A stretch of 59,777 nt of DNA from DASZQL01 sp964391865 (GTDB taxonomy: Bacteria > Planctomycetota > Phycisphaerae > Phycisphaerales > UBA1924): assembly GCA_964391865.1 (NCBI GenBank), contig CAYMNQ010000009.1:1-59777 (forward strand), written 5' to 3'. The notes under the pieces are model-generated. The model was not told the origin of the DNA. It made no database searches and worked only from the letters and a program-made list of their open reading frames with translations. Below are positions 24,089-33,307 of this stretch, in pieces (position 1 is the first letter of the stretch; each line of letters starts with the position of its first letter). Position numbers and translations under genes: made by a program.

Positions 24089-25204
24089 TTAGCGGCTCAC
24101 ATCCTCGCAGTTGACGATGGTGCCGAAGCCGAACGCCTTGTCGAAGCCGGCGCCGCCGTCGAGGAACGGGGTGGCGATCTGCGGGCCGTCGACCACGATC
24201 TTGAGTTCGTCGTTACCGTTGCCCGCGATCAGGCGCGGGCTGCCTTCGATGAGGCCCTTGAGCGCCATGTCGAGAAGGTCGGCGCCGTCGCCGCCGGTCA
24301 TTTGGAGGTCAACGCGGCCGTCGCCTTCGAGGAAAAGCTTAAGCGCGTCGAGGCCGGTGCCGCCCATGAGGTTGCCCGTCATGGTCGCGCTGCCGCCACG
24401 GGAAACGATCAGCGTCTCGGCGACATCGTTGCCCGAGCCGAGGTCGAAGCTGTAGTTGGCAGTGGTCGTGGCGGGGCCCAGGCCGTCGATCGAGACGATC
24501 GCGCTGTCGACGCCCGCGCCGAGGTTTCCGGTCACGCTGACATTCAGCGTCGCGGCGGCGGAGAGGGCGAAGAGCTCGAACTTGTCCTGCCCGCCTGCGG
24601 TAACGGCGTTCAGGTTCAGCGAGAGCAGGTCGCTGGCTTCGGACGAATTCACGCTGGCGATGATCTCGTTGCTGCCGCCGAAGTGATTCACGTTCCAGTT
24701 GGCAACGAAGGAGCTGGTGGCGTTCAGGACGTTGAACGCGACCTTATCCGCGCTGCCGCCGCCGGTGACCGTGACGTTCGAGACGGTCGGCGTCGCGCTG
24801 TAGGGGAACTCATACGAGAAGATCACGTCGGACTCACCGGTGCCCGTGTTGACGTTGATGTCGGGGACGACTTCCGACAGGATGCGGAAGCCGATGAAAT
24901 CGAACTGGGGGCTGGCGATCACGTTGATGCAGGTGATGCCGGTGAAGGTGGTGATGCCGAGGGTATCGATACCCTGGACCTGCACCTCGCCGGGGACCGG
25001 GCCGATGATGATCTCGACCTGCTGCTGCCCGTTGTTGGTGCGGAGGTCGAGGACCCCCGAGCCGCCGGCCTGCGAGGCGATCGCGGCGACGAGGGGGTTG
25101 TCCATGCCGCTCGACTGAGCCGGGCGGGCGCTCATGTTGTTCTGCGCCAGCGTCGAGCTGGTGCCGGCGAGGAGAACGAACGCAGGGAGAAGGAACTTGT
25201 TCAT
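24089..25204 (-). CDS. Secreted beta-rich repeat protein
   Basis: 371 residues from the ATG at 25204 (AAAGAGAG upstream), with a signal peptide MNKFLLPAFVLLAGTSSTLA. The mature part is a series of strand-rich repeats with GG-D and GNGND turns (GGGSADKVAFNVLNA, GAGVDSAIVSIDGLG, SFDLGSGNDVAETLIV, MGGTGLDALKLFLEGDG, TGGDGADLLDMALKG, IAGNGNDELKIVVDG, GGAGFDKAFGFG). They resemble a degenerate RTX/hemolysin-type calcium-binding series but without the strict GGxGxDx nonapeptide. One Cys pair may be present (TCINVI and NCEDVS). Role unknown, probably a surface or extracellular protein. Confidence 0.75.
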   Translation of the reverse strand: MNKFLLPAFVLLAGTSSTLAQNNMSARPAQSSGMDNPLVAAIASQAGGSGVLDLRTNNGQQQVEIIIGPVPGEVQVQGIDTLGITTFTGITCINVIASPQFDFIGFRILSEVVPDINVNTGTGESDVIFSYEFPYSATPTVSNVTVTGGGSADKVAFNVLNATSSFVANWNVNHFGGSNEIIASVNSSEASDLLSLNLNAVTAGGQDKFELFALSAAATLNVSVTGNLGAGVDSAIVSIDGLGPATTTANYSFDLGSGNDVAETLIVSRGGSATMTGNLMGGTGLDALKLFLEGDGRVDLQMTGGDGADLLDMALKGLIEGSPRLIAGNGNDELKIVVDGPQIATPFLDGGAGFDKAFGFGTIVNCEDVSR

Positions 25205-25419
25205 CGAAGCACTCTCTTTCTTTCCATGAGGCTGGTGTTCTTGCGGTCGCTCGCGTCCGCCGACATTGGCGATCCGCGATCCGCACCATGAAGAGAGCGC
25301 CGCGCGACGGCTGATACAGGCTCGCGCGCGGAATTCGCGGAATTCAACTGGGCGTCTCGCGGATGCCGACCGGAGACATCCGACGCTCGGGCTCCTTCGG
25401 GTCGACAAACGCATTGAGG

Positions 25420-25457
25420 CATGAAACGAAACAGGGCACGCGTCTGGGCGTGCCCTG
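25420..25457 (-). terminator. Terminator of the CHAT/subtilisin operon
   Basis: On the minus strand, CAGGGCACGC, a 6-base loop and GCGTGCCCTG are followed by TTTCGTTTC. It lies 33 bases after the stop of the subtilisin-like protease gene and closes the four-gene operon that starts at 30935. Confidence 0.8.
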
Positions 25458-25489
25458 TGTGGTGTGAACGAATCGGAATCGCCGCCGCA

Positions 25490-26923
25490 TCAACGCGGCG
25501 GGCAGTTCATGTCGTATGACTGGATGATCAGTGCCAGGTCCGCGAGCCCGACCGTGCCGTCCGAGTCGCCGTCGCCCGGCCCGCCGGCGCCGACGGGGTA
25601 CGTAGCGCTCCAGTGCAGCACCGCCACGGCGATATCAGCAAGATTCCTGGAGCGGTCGAAGTCGTAGTCGCCGACGCACGTCGGCGCGCACGAGTTGGAC
25701 GCCATGGCCGCCGCTGCTTGCACATTGATGCGCCCACTGCCGAGTTGCCCGGCAAAGCCGGGGTTCAGCCCGTCGATGGGCATCGCGGAATCGCGCAGGG
25801 CCGCTCGAATCTGAGACGTTGTTGCGCCGGGGCAGATCGAACGCACGATCGCCGCCGCGCCCGCGACGAGCGGGGCGGAGAAGCTGCTGCCCGTCGCCAA
25901 GCCGTAGCCGCCGCCCGGCACGGGGCCGGCGACCGCGATGCCCGGCGCGGAGAGGGAGACCCACGCGCCGAAGTTGGCGAACGGAGCGCGGACGTCGGCG
26001 GAGTCCGTCGCCGTCACGCCTAGCACGCCGTCGAATCCGAGCGACGCGGGGCTGCGCGGCGGGTCGGCGCGGTCATCATTGCCCGCGGCGGCGACGAGCA
26101 CGATGGCGCGTGATGCGGCTTCCGCCGCCGCAAAGCGCAGCGGGAACGGGTCGGCGCTGATCCCGATGCTCACATTGATCACCCGCGCCTGAAGGTCGAT
26201 GGCGCGGAAGATGCCCTGCGAGAGCAGGAACGTCGTGCACTCGCCGTCGCTGCCCATCACGCGGATGGGGAGGATCATCGCGCCGGGCGCGACGCGGGCC
26301 GCGATGCCCGCGGCGAGCGTGCCGTGACCCACGAACTCATCGGTCGCGCCGTTGTTGTTGTTATCAACGCCGTCGCCCACGTCGGCGGGGTTCGCATCGT
26401 TATCGAAGAAGTCGAACCCGCCGGGGGCGATGCGTCCCGCGAGGCGCGGGTGGTTTGCATCTACGCCCGTGTCGACGACCGCGATGGTCACGCCCGCGCC
26501 GGTGCCGATGGTCTGCGCTGCCGGTGCGCCGATGAGCGTGAAGTTCGGATCGCTGAGGTACGCCGGCTCGAGAATGCCGAGGAAGAAGCTCTGCGTCGAG
26601 CCTTCGGGGTTCACGTCCTCAGCGAAGAAATTCACGTCCGCCGCCGCGACATCCGGGTCGAGCCGGATGTGCTGAACGAACTGCTCCTCGTTCTGACCCA
26701 TCGGGACCGTGACGAGATAGATCGGCCGACCGGCGATCTGCCCGAGCGTGCCCGTCATGTACCGCGTGTTGAAATCCGCGATCGAAAAGGGCGGGCGCAG
26801 AGCGACAATCGCCTGCTCTGGAACGAACGGATTACCCCCGGCGAGCGCGCCGGCGGCGGCGACAGCCGACGCGAGCGCGACGAAGATGGCGTGCGCGGTG
26901 CGGGTCAGGATGGGGCGTGTCAT
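25490..26923 (-). CDS. Secreted subtilisin-family protease with dockerin-like tail
   Basis: 477 residues. The signal peptide (AIFVALASAVAAAGALAG) is followed by a propeptide-like region to about residue 130, then the S8 catalytic domain: Asp151 in AVVDTGVDANHP, His200 in GHGTLAAGIA, oxyanion Asn282 in AAAGNDDR and Ser347 in GSSFSAPLVAGAAA. A calcium-loop-like stretch DNDANPADVGDGVDNNNNG lies between Asp and His. The C terminus is a dockerin pair (CVGDYDFDRSRNLADIAVAV and GDGDSDGTVGLADLALIIQ) ending NCPPR. The ATG overlaps the stop of the CHAT gene as ATGA, so expression is coupled to a cytoplasmic protease although this protein is exported. Last gene of the operon. Confidence 0.92.
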   Translation of the reverse strand: MTRPILTRTAHAIFVALASAVAAAGALAGGNPFVPEQAIVALRPPFSIADFNTRYMTGTLGQIAGRPIYLVTVPMGQNEEQFVQHIRLDPDVAAADVNFFAEDVNPEGSTQSFFLGILEPAYLSDPNFTLIGAPAAQTIGTGAGVTIAVVDTGVDANHPRLAGRIAPGGFDFFDNDANPADVGDGVDNNNNGATDEFVGHGTLAAGIAARVAPGAMILPIRVMGSDGECTTFLLSQGIFRAIDLQARVINVSIGISADPFPLRFAAAEAASRAIVLVAAAGNDDRADPPRSPASLGFDGVLGVTATDSADVRAPFANFGAWVSLSAPGIAVAGPVPGGGYGLATGSSFSAPLVAGAAAIVRSICPGATTSQIRAALRDSAMPIDGLNPGFAGQLGSGRINVQAAAAMASNSCAPTCVGDYDFDRSRNLADIAVAVLHWSATYPVGAGGPGDGDSDGTVGLADLALIIQSYDMNCPPR

Positions 26924-29667
26924 ACGATGGCTCCTTTGCAGAACAATCCCGCCCAGTGCGCGGCGGGGATCCGTTGCCTGTGCATTCGTCGCAGCGCCTC
27001 GGCGAGCGCCGTTGACGCCGCGAGTGCCGGGTGTTGTATTGAATGATGGACCTGCTCGACGAGGTCCACGAAAATCTCGGGCGCGGTGGCGTCGTGCAGC
27101 CGCCACTGCGACGCGATCACCGCCGACGCGCCCGAAGCGAGGAACGCGCGGATCAGGCCGTAACGGTCTTCGCCGCTCCAATCGGCGGTGCGCCCGGTCT
27201 CGCAGCCCGCGAGCACGGCGGCCGCGCCGGGGCGCAACCGCCCCGTGATCTCGCGCGCGGTGACCCAGCGATCCGCTAGGCGTATGCGCGAAGACATCGG
27301 GAACTCAGGCTCAAAGACGCAGTGGGCCGCGAGATGCAGCACACGCGCGCCGGGCAGCGCTTCGAGGAATCGCTCCGATGTTGCGTCCGAACCGACCAGC
27401 ACGTTCGCGTCGGGGAGGCGCTGGGCGATCGCGACCGCTTCGCGCTCCATCTGCGGCGCGGTGCGGTCGGCCATGCCGACAATCAGTGTTTCGCCGCCCG
27501 CCGTGCCCGACTCGACGATGGACCCAAGGCGCAGGCCGGCCGTCGCGCTCGGGGTCAGCCAGTGCATGCGCGCGCTGTTGATCGAAGCGGCGGCGGCGAT
27601 CGGCAGGGTGTGCAGCTCAAGGCTCGGCACGAACACGACCCGCGACGCGTCACCAAGCTCGCGCTCGATCGGGGCGACCAGGGCGGAACTGAGTTTCGAC
27701 AGCAGCGCCTCGATGGTCCCACCGCGATCGAAGCCGAGCTCGAGCATGCGGTCCACGAGAAAATCGAGCTTCCTTCGCAGCGCGGTCAGCTCCGCGACGC
27801 TCGCAAGCCCGCGCCGGAGCGACTGGCTCTCACGCGTGACGATCAGGGCGGAGATGCTCATCCCGTCGTTGAAGTACTGCACCAGTGCAACCTGCTCGGG
27901 CAACGCGCGGTGTACCTGCTCGATGGACATCGGCCGTGCACCAACGATCGGCCCGGTGCCTTCGGCGCTCTCGCGGTCGTCGTGGCGATCGAGTTCCGTT
28001 TCGAGCTCGGAGAGGCGTGAACGCCAGCGTTCCTCGTCGCGATCGCTGGATTTGCCGAGCCCGATCCGGCTGTAGAGAGAGTTCAATTCCGCCAGCCGCG
28101 CATCGTCCGCCGACTTGCTTTCGCCGCCCGTCCGCGCCCGCGGCCCGCTCGCACCGGCGCACGTTTCCAGCAGCGTGCGCGCCCGCATCCGCTCCAGGCA
28201 ATCATGCACCGCGGGCTCGGGCGGCGTCGCGCCGCCGGCCATCACCACGCGGCAGGTGTCGAGGTACAACTCGCGCGACGACTCGCCGAACGACATGCGG
28301 AGTTGCTCGGCCCGTATCGCGCCGCGGAACCGCTCCGCCAGTTCGATCGCCGTAGCCAGCGCCGCCGCCGCGCCGGTGTGGTCGCCAACCCGCTCGAGCA
28401 GAAGCCCGCGGACATGCTCGATCCGCGAACGCAGCGGCGCGAGCAGCGCCGATTGTTCCGCGGCGGCTGCGAGCGCTGCCCGCGCGCGCCCTGCGTCCGC
28501 CATCGCCAGTTCGATCATCGCCAGGGTCACCGACGCGAGCGACGCGCGGATCGGCGAATCGCCGCTCAACTCGCGTGCTTCTTCCGCCGCTCGGCGCGCT
28601 TCCTCGACTCGCCCAATGGACAACAGCGTCTCCGCCAGCGCGAGGCGCGCGTGCGCCAGCAGCCCGCGCGCGCCGCAGGTGTCGGCCCCGCGCGCCGCGG
28701 CGTCGAGTTCCTCGATCGCGCGGGCCGGCTCGCCGCTGCGCGCCAGCGCCGCCGCGTACCCGATCCGGGCGCGGACGGCTTCCCGCGCCAGCCCGGCAGA
28801 CTCCAGCACGGGCGCCGCCCGCTCGTACACACGCCGCGCCTTGCGGTGCGCGCCGACGGCGGTGAGGGCCTCGCCCTGCTCCGCCAGCAAGCGGGCCACG
28901 TCGCCTTTCGCACCGATGGACTCGTACCGCGACTGCGCGCTCTCAAAGCGGATGATCGCCGCGTCGATTCGGCCCGCGCGGCTGTCGAGGTCCGCCAGAT
29001 TTCCCTCCACGATCGCGCACGCGTGCTGGTGTCCGAGCGCCGAAAACGCGGTGAGAGCCGCTGCGAATGACGCCCCCGCGGCCTCGAAGCGATCGAGGTC
29101 CAGCAGTGCCTCCGCGCGGTTGCTCTCGAGCATCGCGCTCGCCGCCGGGTCCGCGCTCAGACCGGGTCCCGCCCGGTCGAACCACTCCAGCGCTTCGGAG
29201 CAGCGGCCTTGCATGCGCACCACCGTGCCGATGTTCACTGCCGCCCGGGCCGACTGGAATTCATCTTGCGCGGCCTCGAACGCCTCGAACGCGGCGCGCG
29301 CTGCCCGCTCCGCCTCGCCCAGCCGTCCGAGGCGTGCCAGAGGCTGCACCTGCGTCAGGTAAAGCACGCCGCGCTCGCGCGGGTCGGCCCGCGGCGCCGC
29401 GCCTGCGACGGCTTCCGCCAGTGTTTCGACCGCGCCGGCGAAGTCGTTCGCGTAGCACTGCGCGTGGGCCGAGCACGCGAGCAACCGCGAGCGCGCCGAC
29501 GAAGTGCGTGGGAGTCTCTCGGCGATCGCACGCGACCGTGCCGTCACCGCCGCCGGGTTCGAGGACGAGAGATTCCTCAGCACATCAGCCGCTTCGAGCG
29601 CGGCGGATTCATCGCCCGCGTTCGCGCGCCCGATCAACAACTCCGTGTTGGCGTCGAAGAGGGTCAT
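26920..29667 (-). CDS. TPR-CHAT caspase-like protease
   Basis: 915 residues. The N-terminal 440 residues are tetratricopeptide-like helical repeats (AVNIGTVVRMQGRCSEALEW, AIVEGNLADLDSRAGRIDAA, ARIGYAAALARSGEPARAIE). The C-terminal third is a CHAT domain: LVQYFNDGMSISALIV, VVFVPSLELHTLPIAA, the catalytic His near residue 782 in VLHLAAHCVFEPE and the catalytic Cys near 822 in AVLAGCETG, then the YGLIRAFLASGASAVIASQW helix. Both dyad residues are present, so it should be active. No signal peptide, so cytoplasmic. It starts 6 bases after the preceding gene and overlaps the protease gene by 4. Related TPR-CHAT proteins belong to conflict and signalling systems; the target is unknown. Confidence 0.93.
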   Translation of the reverse strand: MTLFDANTELLIGRANAGDESAALEAADVLRNLSSSNPAAVTARSRAIAERLPRTSSARSRLLACSAHAQCYANDFAGAVETLAEAVAGAAPRADPRERGVLYLTQVQPLARLGRLGEAERAARAAFEAFEAAQDEFQSARAAVNIGTVVRMQGRCSEALEWFDRAGPGLSADPAASAMLESNRAEALLDLDRFEAAGASFAAALTAFSALGHQHACAIVEGNLADLDSRAGRIDAAIIRFESAQSRYESIGAKGDVARLLAEQGEALTAVGAHRKARRVYERAAPVLESAGLAREAVRARIGYAAALARSGEPARAIEELDAAARGADTCGARGLLAHARLALAETLLSIGRVEEARRAAEEARELSGDSPIRASLASVTLAMIELAMADAGRARAALAAAAEQSALLAPLRSRIEHVRGLLLERVGDHTGAAAALATAIELAERFRGAIRAEQLRMSFGESSRELYLDTCRVVMAGGATPPEPAVHDCLERMRARTLLETCAGASGPRARTGGESKSADDARLAELNSLYSRIGLGKSSDRDEERWRSRLSELETELDRHDDRESAEGTGPIVGARPMSIEQVHRALPEQVALVQYFNDGMSISALIVTRESQSLRRGLASVAELTALRRKLDFLVDRMLELGFDRGGTIEALLSKLSSALVAPIERELGDASRVVFVPSLELHTLPIAAAASINSARMHWLTPSATAGLRLGSIVESGTAGGETLIVGMADRTAPQMEREAVAIAQRLPDANVLVGSDATSERFLEALPGARVLHLAAHCVFEPEFPMSSRIRLADRWVTAREITGRLRPGAAAVLAGCETGRTADWSGEDRYGLIRAFLASGASAVIASQWRLHDATAPEIFVDLVEQVHHSIQHPALAASTALAEALRRMHRQRIPAAHWAGLFCKGAIV

Positions 29668-29673
29668 GACGGA

Positions 29674-30306
29674 TCACCGCGCCGCCGCCGTGTCGATCTC
29701 GATCGAGTCGATCACCACCGTGCTCTCGGCCGACTCGAAGTGCAGGTCGTACACCCCGCGCTCGAACTGAAGATCGAAGAACCCCTCATCATCAACCGCC
29801 GCGGACTGCTCAGTCGCGCCCGAGTGCGGCACTCCCACGATCGTGCCGAAACGTGTGCCGGATTCGATCTGCCCCGACACCTGAACGCTCCGCTCCGTCG
29901 GCCCGTCGCTGATCCGCAGGTCGATCGTTGCGTCGTCGCATTCGAGCCGGATCACACGCGCGCTGCCCGAGCCGCGAACCCCCACGAGTGCCGGCTGCCG
30001 AAGACTGTCAAAGGTGATGCCCGCGACCAGCTCACGCACGCCGTCCGCCAGCCGTCGCGCCAGGTTCGGGCGGGCGGGTGCCAACAAGCCGATCAGCTTT
30101 GCGCGCTGCTGGGCGGACACTTCAAACGCGGCTGATTCGTTGTTGAGGACCCGGAGCGAGTCGAGCATGCGGCGCAGGCTCTCCAGCAGAGGGCCAGTCG
30201 CCGGATCGGCGGCGACTCGGCGTTCCAACTCGGCGCTGGCGCTCGGGGCGTCCCGTGTCAGCAGCAGGTCGAGCAGTTCGTCCAGGTTTGAGGAGGGCGT
30301 GGGCAT
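29674..30306 (-). CDS. Sigma-associated sensor or anti-sigma-like protein of CHAT operon
   Basis: 210 residues from the ATG at 30306 (AGGTGA six bases upstream); a GTG nine bases earlier is possible. The N-terminal helical part (LDELLDLLLTRD, AELERRVAADPATGPLLESL) resembles the short helical domain of proteins that sit beside ECF factors. A central stretch RELVAGITFDSLRQPALVGVRG is a recognisable motif of small proteins accompanying CHAT-linked sigma factors. The C-terminal half is beta-rich, with an Ig/carboxypeptidase-regulatory-like fold ending in FDLQFERGVYDLHFES. There is no membrane helix and no zinc-binding Cys motif, so it is not a classical ZAS anti-sigma factor. Its position suggests it controls the sigma factor or couples it to the CHAT protease. 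Confidence 0.65.
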   Translation of the reverse strand: MPTPSSNLDELLDLLLTRDAPSASAELERRVAADPATGPLLESLRRMLDSLRVLNNESAAFEVSAQQRAKLIGLLAPARPNLARRLADGVRELVAGITFDSLRQPALVGVRGSGSARVIRLECDDATIDLRISDGPTERSVQVSGQIESGTRFGTIVGVPHSGATEQSAAVDDEGFFDLQFERGVYDLHFESAESTVVIDSIEIDTAAAR

Positions 30307-30362
30307 GGCGTTCACCTATTGTGGAGGCGCTTTTCAAGAGGCTGATACATCACAAGCAAAAA

Positions 30363-30935
30363 TTATGACGGAATCGCTTCGTCACCCCTGACACCACCCT
30401 GCCGGAGCAACTCCGCGAGCTTTGCCAGGCACCGATTCCGCGTGGGTCCGATACTCCCGATCGGGATCGACAGCCGCGCCGCGATCGCGGCGTAGTCGGG
30501 CGTACTCGCACGCAGGAACAGTTCCTCGATCAGCACGCGGCACTTGTGCCCGATCTGTTCGAGCGCCAGACGGACCGACTGCGCCGCCTCCAGCCTTACC
30601 AGAGTTTCATCCGCGGCGGACTCGACGGACGGTTCTTCCACGGACGACTGCGCCACCTGACCGGCCCGGCGAGTACTCTTCAGCACGCGCCAGCACTCGC
30701 GCTTTGTGGTTGTCGCCAGCCACCCCTGCAGCGCCGTCGCCTGCTCGATCTGGTGCACCCGGCGCGCGAGCGTCGAGAACACGGTCTGTGCGACGTCCTC
30801 GCATTGGTCCTCGTGCAGCCTGTGCCGGCGCGCGATCGCGAAGACATACCCCGCGAAGGAATCGATCAGCCGCCCCCACGCGGCTTGATCACCCCCCCGG
30901 CACCGTTCGATGAGCTCGGCGACATCCTCATACAT
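30363..30935 (-). CDS. ECF-type sigma factor of the CHAT/subtilisin operon
   Basis: 190 residues. Region 2 has DQAAWGRLIDSFAGYVFAIA, CEDVAQTVFSTLARR and LQGWLATTTKRECWRVLK. Region 4 has TPDYAAIAARLSIPIGSIG and TRNRCLAKLAELL. This SIGPTR--CL-KL ending differs from the four kinase-paired sigma factors and is of the type found beside CHAT proteases. First gene of the four-gene operon 25490-30935. No strong ribosome binding site is seen before the ATG. Divergent from the HAD lipoprotein gene at 31170. Confidence 0.88.
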   Translation of the reverse strand: MYEDVAELIERCRGGDQAAWGRLIDSFAGYVFAIARRHRLHEDQCEDVAQTVFSTLARRVHQIEQATALQGWLATTTKRECWRVLKSTRRAGQVAQSSVEEPSVESAADETLVRLEAAQSVRLALEQIGHKCRVLIEELFLRASTPDYAAIAARLSIPIGSIGPTRNRCLAKLAELLRQGGVRGDEAIPS

Positions 30936-31169
30936 CGCGGGTGATTGTAGGGAGGCCGATCCAGGAGTTCACGGACGACGCCGCTGGTCCGTCGCCGGGT
31001 GGATTGACAGCACGGGCCGCACAAAGTGAGTGTGGGTGCGGCCCCTATCAAAGAATGTCCACCGAACAACCCTGGCGCATGCAAGACAAGCGGGTACTCT
31101 TGCGCTCACCGACTTGGTCCGAGAACGGTGGCTGGATGACACGGCACGACTCACCCCGAGGAAACCTCC

Positions 31170-32237
31170 ATGAAATTCACGCACGCAGGCCTGACCGTGC
31201 CCGCCGCTGTTGTGGGCCTGATGACGGTTGTCTTGGCCATCGCCGGATGTACGCGGGACAGGGGGTGTGCCGACAGAAGCGTCGACACTTCGAAGAAGGT
31301 CACAGTTGCCCGCGCTACGGACCCGCTCCCGTCCTGGAACGGCACCGCCCCGAAGCAGGCCATCGTGAGCTTCGTCGAGAAGACCACGAGAGAAGGCTCG
31401 CCCGACTTTGTCCCGGTTCCCGAACGCATCGCCGTCTTCGACAACGACGGCACGCTGTGGTGCGAGCAGCCGGTCTATTTCCAGGCGCTCTTCGTGATCG
31501 ACCGGATCAAGCAACTCGCCCCGCAGCACCCGGATTGGAAGCACAAAGAGCCGTTCGCCGCGGCGCTCAGGGGCGACATCAAAGGCGTGATGGCTGGAGG
31601 AGAACACGGCTTGCTCGAACTGGTCATGGCTACTCACGCGGGGCTGACGACCGAGGAGTTCGAGGAGGCCGTCACAGACTGGCTCGCCACCGCCACGCAT
31701 CCCACCACCGGCAAGCGATTCACCGAGATGGTCTATCAGCCGATGCTCGAATTGCTCGCGTACCTGCGCACAAACGGTTACAAGACCTTCATCGTCTCCG
31801 GCGGCGGCATCGAGTTCATGCGCCCGTGGACGGAGAAGGTCTACGGCATCCCGCCCGAGCAGGTCGTTGGTACTTCCGGCGGGCTGAAGTTCGAGATGCG
31901 CGGCGGCACGCCAGTCCTCGTCAAGACGCCCGAGATTCAGCACAACGACGACAGAGACGGCAAGCCCGTCGGCATCCAGCGCCACATCGGCCGGCGCCCG
32001 GTGATGGCCTTCGGCAACTCCGATGGCGACCTGCAAATGCTGCAGTGGACCGCGGCTGGCGCGGGGCCGCGTTTCTGCTTGTATGTGCGTCACACCGATG
32101 AGGTCCGCGAGTACGCCTATGACCGCACATCGCACATCGGCCGACTCGACAAGGGCCTCGACGAAGCCGCCGCGAAGGGATGGACTGTAGTGAGTCTGAA
32201 AGAAGATTGGAAGGCGATCTTCTCCGATACGAGGTAG
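31170..32237 (+). CDS. HAD-superfamily phosphatase lipoprotein
   Basis: 355 residues. A lipoprotein signal (VVLAIAGC) leads to a mature HAD domain with motif I FDNDGTLW, motif II in KTFIVSGGGIEFM, a Lys in the motif III position near RGGTPVLVKTPEIQ, and motif IV as AFGNSDGDLQML. The spacing fits the SerB-like HAD phosphatases. The substrate is not evident. The ATG at 31170 follows GAGGAAAC. It ends 53 bases before the outer-membrane protein gene at 32291, probably in one transcript; these two types of gene occur together in other bacteria. Confidence 0.85.
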   Translation: MKFTHAGLTVPAAVVGLMTVVLAIAGCTRDRGCADRSVDTSKKVTVARATDPLPSWNGTAPKQAIVSFVEKTTREGSPDFVPVPERIAVFDNDGTLWCEQPVYFQALFVIDRIKQLAPQHPDWKHKEPFAAALRGDIKGVMAGGEHGLLELVMATHAGLTTEEFEEAVTDWLATATHPTTGKRFTEMVYQPMLELLAYLRTNGYKTFIVSGGGIEFMRPWTEKVYGIPPEQVVGTSGGLKFEMRGGTPVLVKTPEIQHNDDRDGKPVGIQRHIGRRPVMAFGNSDGDLQMLQWTAAGAGPRFCLYVRHTDEVREYAYDRTSHIGRLDKGLDEAAAKGWTVVSLKEDWKAIFSDTR

Positions 32238-32290
32238 AGTTCATCAACAAGGCCAGACGGCGCACACGTCCCCCACACACGGACACAACC

Positions 32291-33307
32291 ATGAGAACTC
32301 ACCGCCTTCTGCTGGCCGCCGGTCACGTGCTGCTTGCGACCGGGCTGTGCTTCACGGCTCCGCTGACTGGCGCGCAGTCTGCTCCCCTCCCCTCCGCCTC
32401 GCCCCCATCACGCACCAGCCCGTCACGCTCGGATGCCGCTCCACCCCCCGATGGTGCGAGGCTCACGTTCGATCCGGCCGTTGTTCCCATCAGCACGGAC
32501 GTCCGGCTGTCGATTCGAGACGCCGCGATTTCGTTTCAGCCGACCGAGACAAACGCAAATACCGCTGACAAGCCGGCACCCGCCGGGGACAACAGCGAGG
32601 ATCTGGCCAAGAAACTCTCGAACCCCGTCGCCGACCTCATCAGCGTTCCGTTTCAGTTCAACTACGACGCGGGCTTCGGCCCGAAAGACGCGGGCCAATA
32701 TCTACTGAACATCCAGCCCGTCATACCGTTTTCAATCAGCGACGAGTGGAACCTGATCACACGAACAATCGTGCCTGTGGTCGCGCGGGAGTCCCCCGCC
32801 GATGGGATCGACGACCGTTTCGGACTGGGCGACACCGTGCAGAGTTTCTTCTTCTCACCCAAGGAGGGTGACGTGACCTGGGGCGTGGGACCGGTCTTTC
32901 TCTGGCCGTCGGCCACGTCCAACGACCTGGGCAGCAGGAAGTTCGGAGTCGGACCGACCGCCGTGATCCTTAAGCAGGACAGCGGCTGGACCTACGGCTT
33001 GCTCGGGAATCACCTCTGGTCATTCGCGGGTGAAGAGGACCGTCAGAGTGTCAACGCCACGTTCCTCCAGCCGTTCGTCAGCTACACGTTCCCGACGCAG
33101 ACGACGCTGACTCTCAACAGTGAGAGCACGTACGACTGGACGAATGAACAGTGGACGGTGCCGATCAATCTGATCGGCGCACAACTCTTGAAGATCGGCG
33201 ACCAGCCTGTACAGTTCTCGATCGGCGGGAGGTACTACGCCGAGAGTCCGGACGGCGGGCCGGAGTGGGGGCTACGGTTCGCTTTCACCCTGTTGTTCCC
33301 GAAGTGA
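32291..33307 (+). CDS. Outer-membrane beta-barrel protein, transporter-like family
   Basis: 338 residues with a signal peptide (LLLAAGHVLLATGLCFTAPL). After a Pro/Ser-rich linker, the body is alternating amphipathic strands typical of a barrel: SVPFQFNYDAGFG, LLNIQPVIPFSISDEWNLIT, GLGDTVQSFFFSP, VGPVFLWPSAT and PFVSYTFPTQTTLTLNSES. It ends in Phe-Pro-Lys after a strand (GLRFAFTLLFPK), close to the C-terminal aromatic signature of outer-membrane proteins. The family is commonly labelled transporter or neuromedin U-like without proven function. Downstream, ACGGCTCGTGAGCCGT (33310-33325) is a palindrome without a T tract. Confidence 0.7.
   Translation: MRTHRLLLAAGHVLLATGLCFTAPLTGAQSAPLPSASPPSRTSPSRSDAAPPPDGARLTFDPAVVPISTDVRLSIRDAAISFQPTETNANTADKPAPAGDNSEDLAKKLSNPVADLISVPFQFNYDAGFGPKDAGQYLLNIQPVIPFSISDEWNLITRTIVPVVARESPADGIDDRFGLGDTVQSFFFSPKEGDVTWGVGPVFLWPSATSNDLGSRKFGVGPTAVILKQDSGWTYGLLGNHLWSFAGEEDRQSVNATFLQPFVSYTFPTQTTLTLNSESTYDWTNEQWTVPINLIGAQLLKIGDQPVQFSIGGRYYAESPDGGPEWGLRFAFTLLFPK

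Noticed and set aside
28115..29362. 415-codon Ser/Ala/Arg-rich plus frame across the CHAT gene
   Set aside because: Low-complexity shadow of the TPR repeats in the minus strand.
31004..31044. TTGACA and 9-base stem upstream of the HAD gene as promoter/operator
   Set aside because: The stem GGGCCGCAC/GTGCGGCCC is real but the -10 position (TGAGTG) is poor and no function can be assigned.
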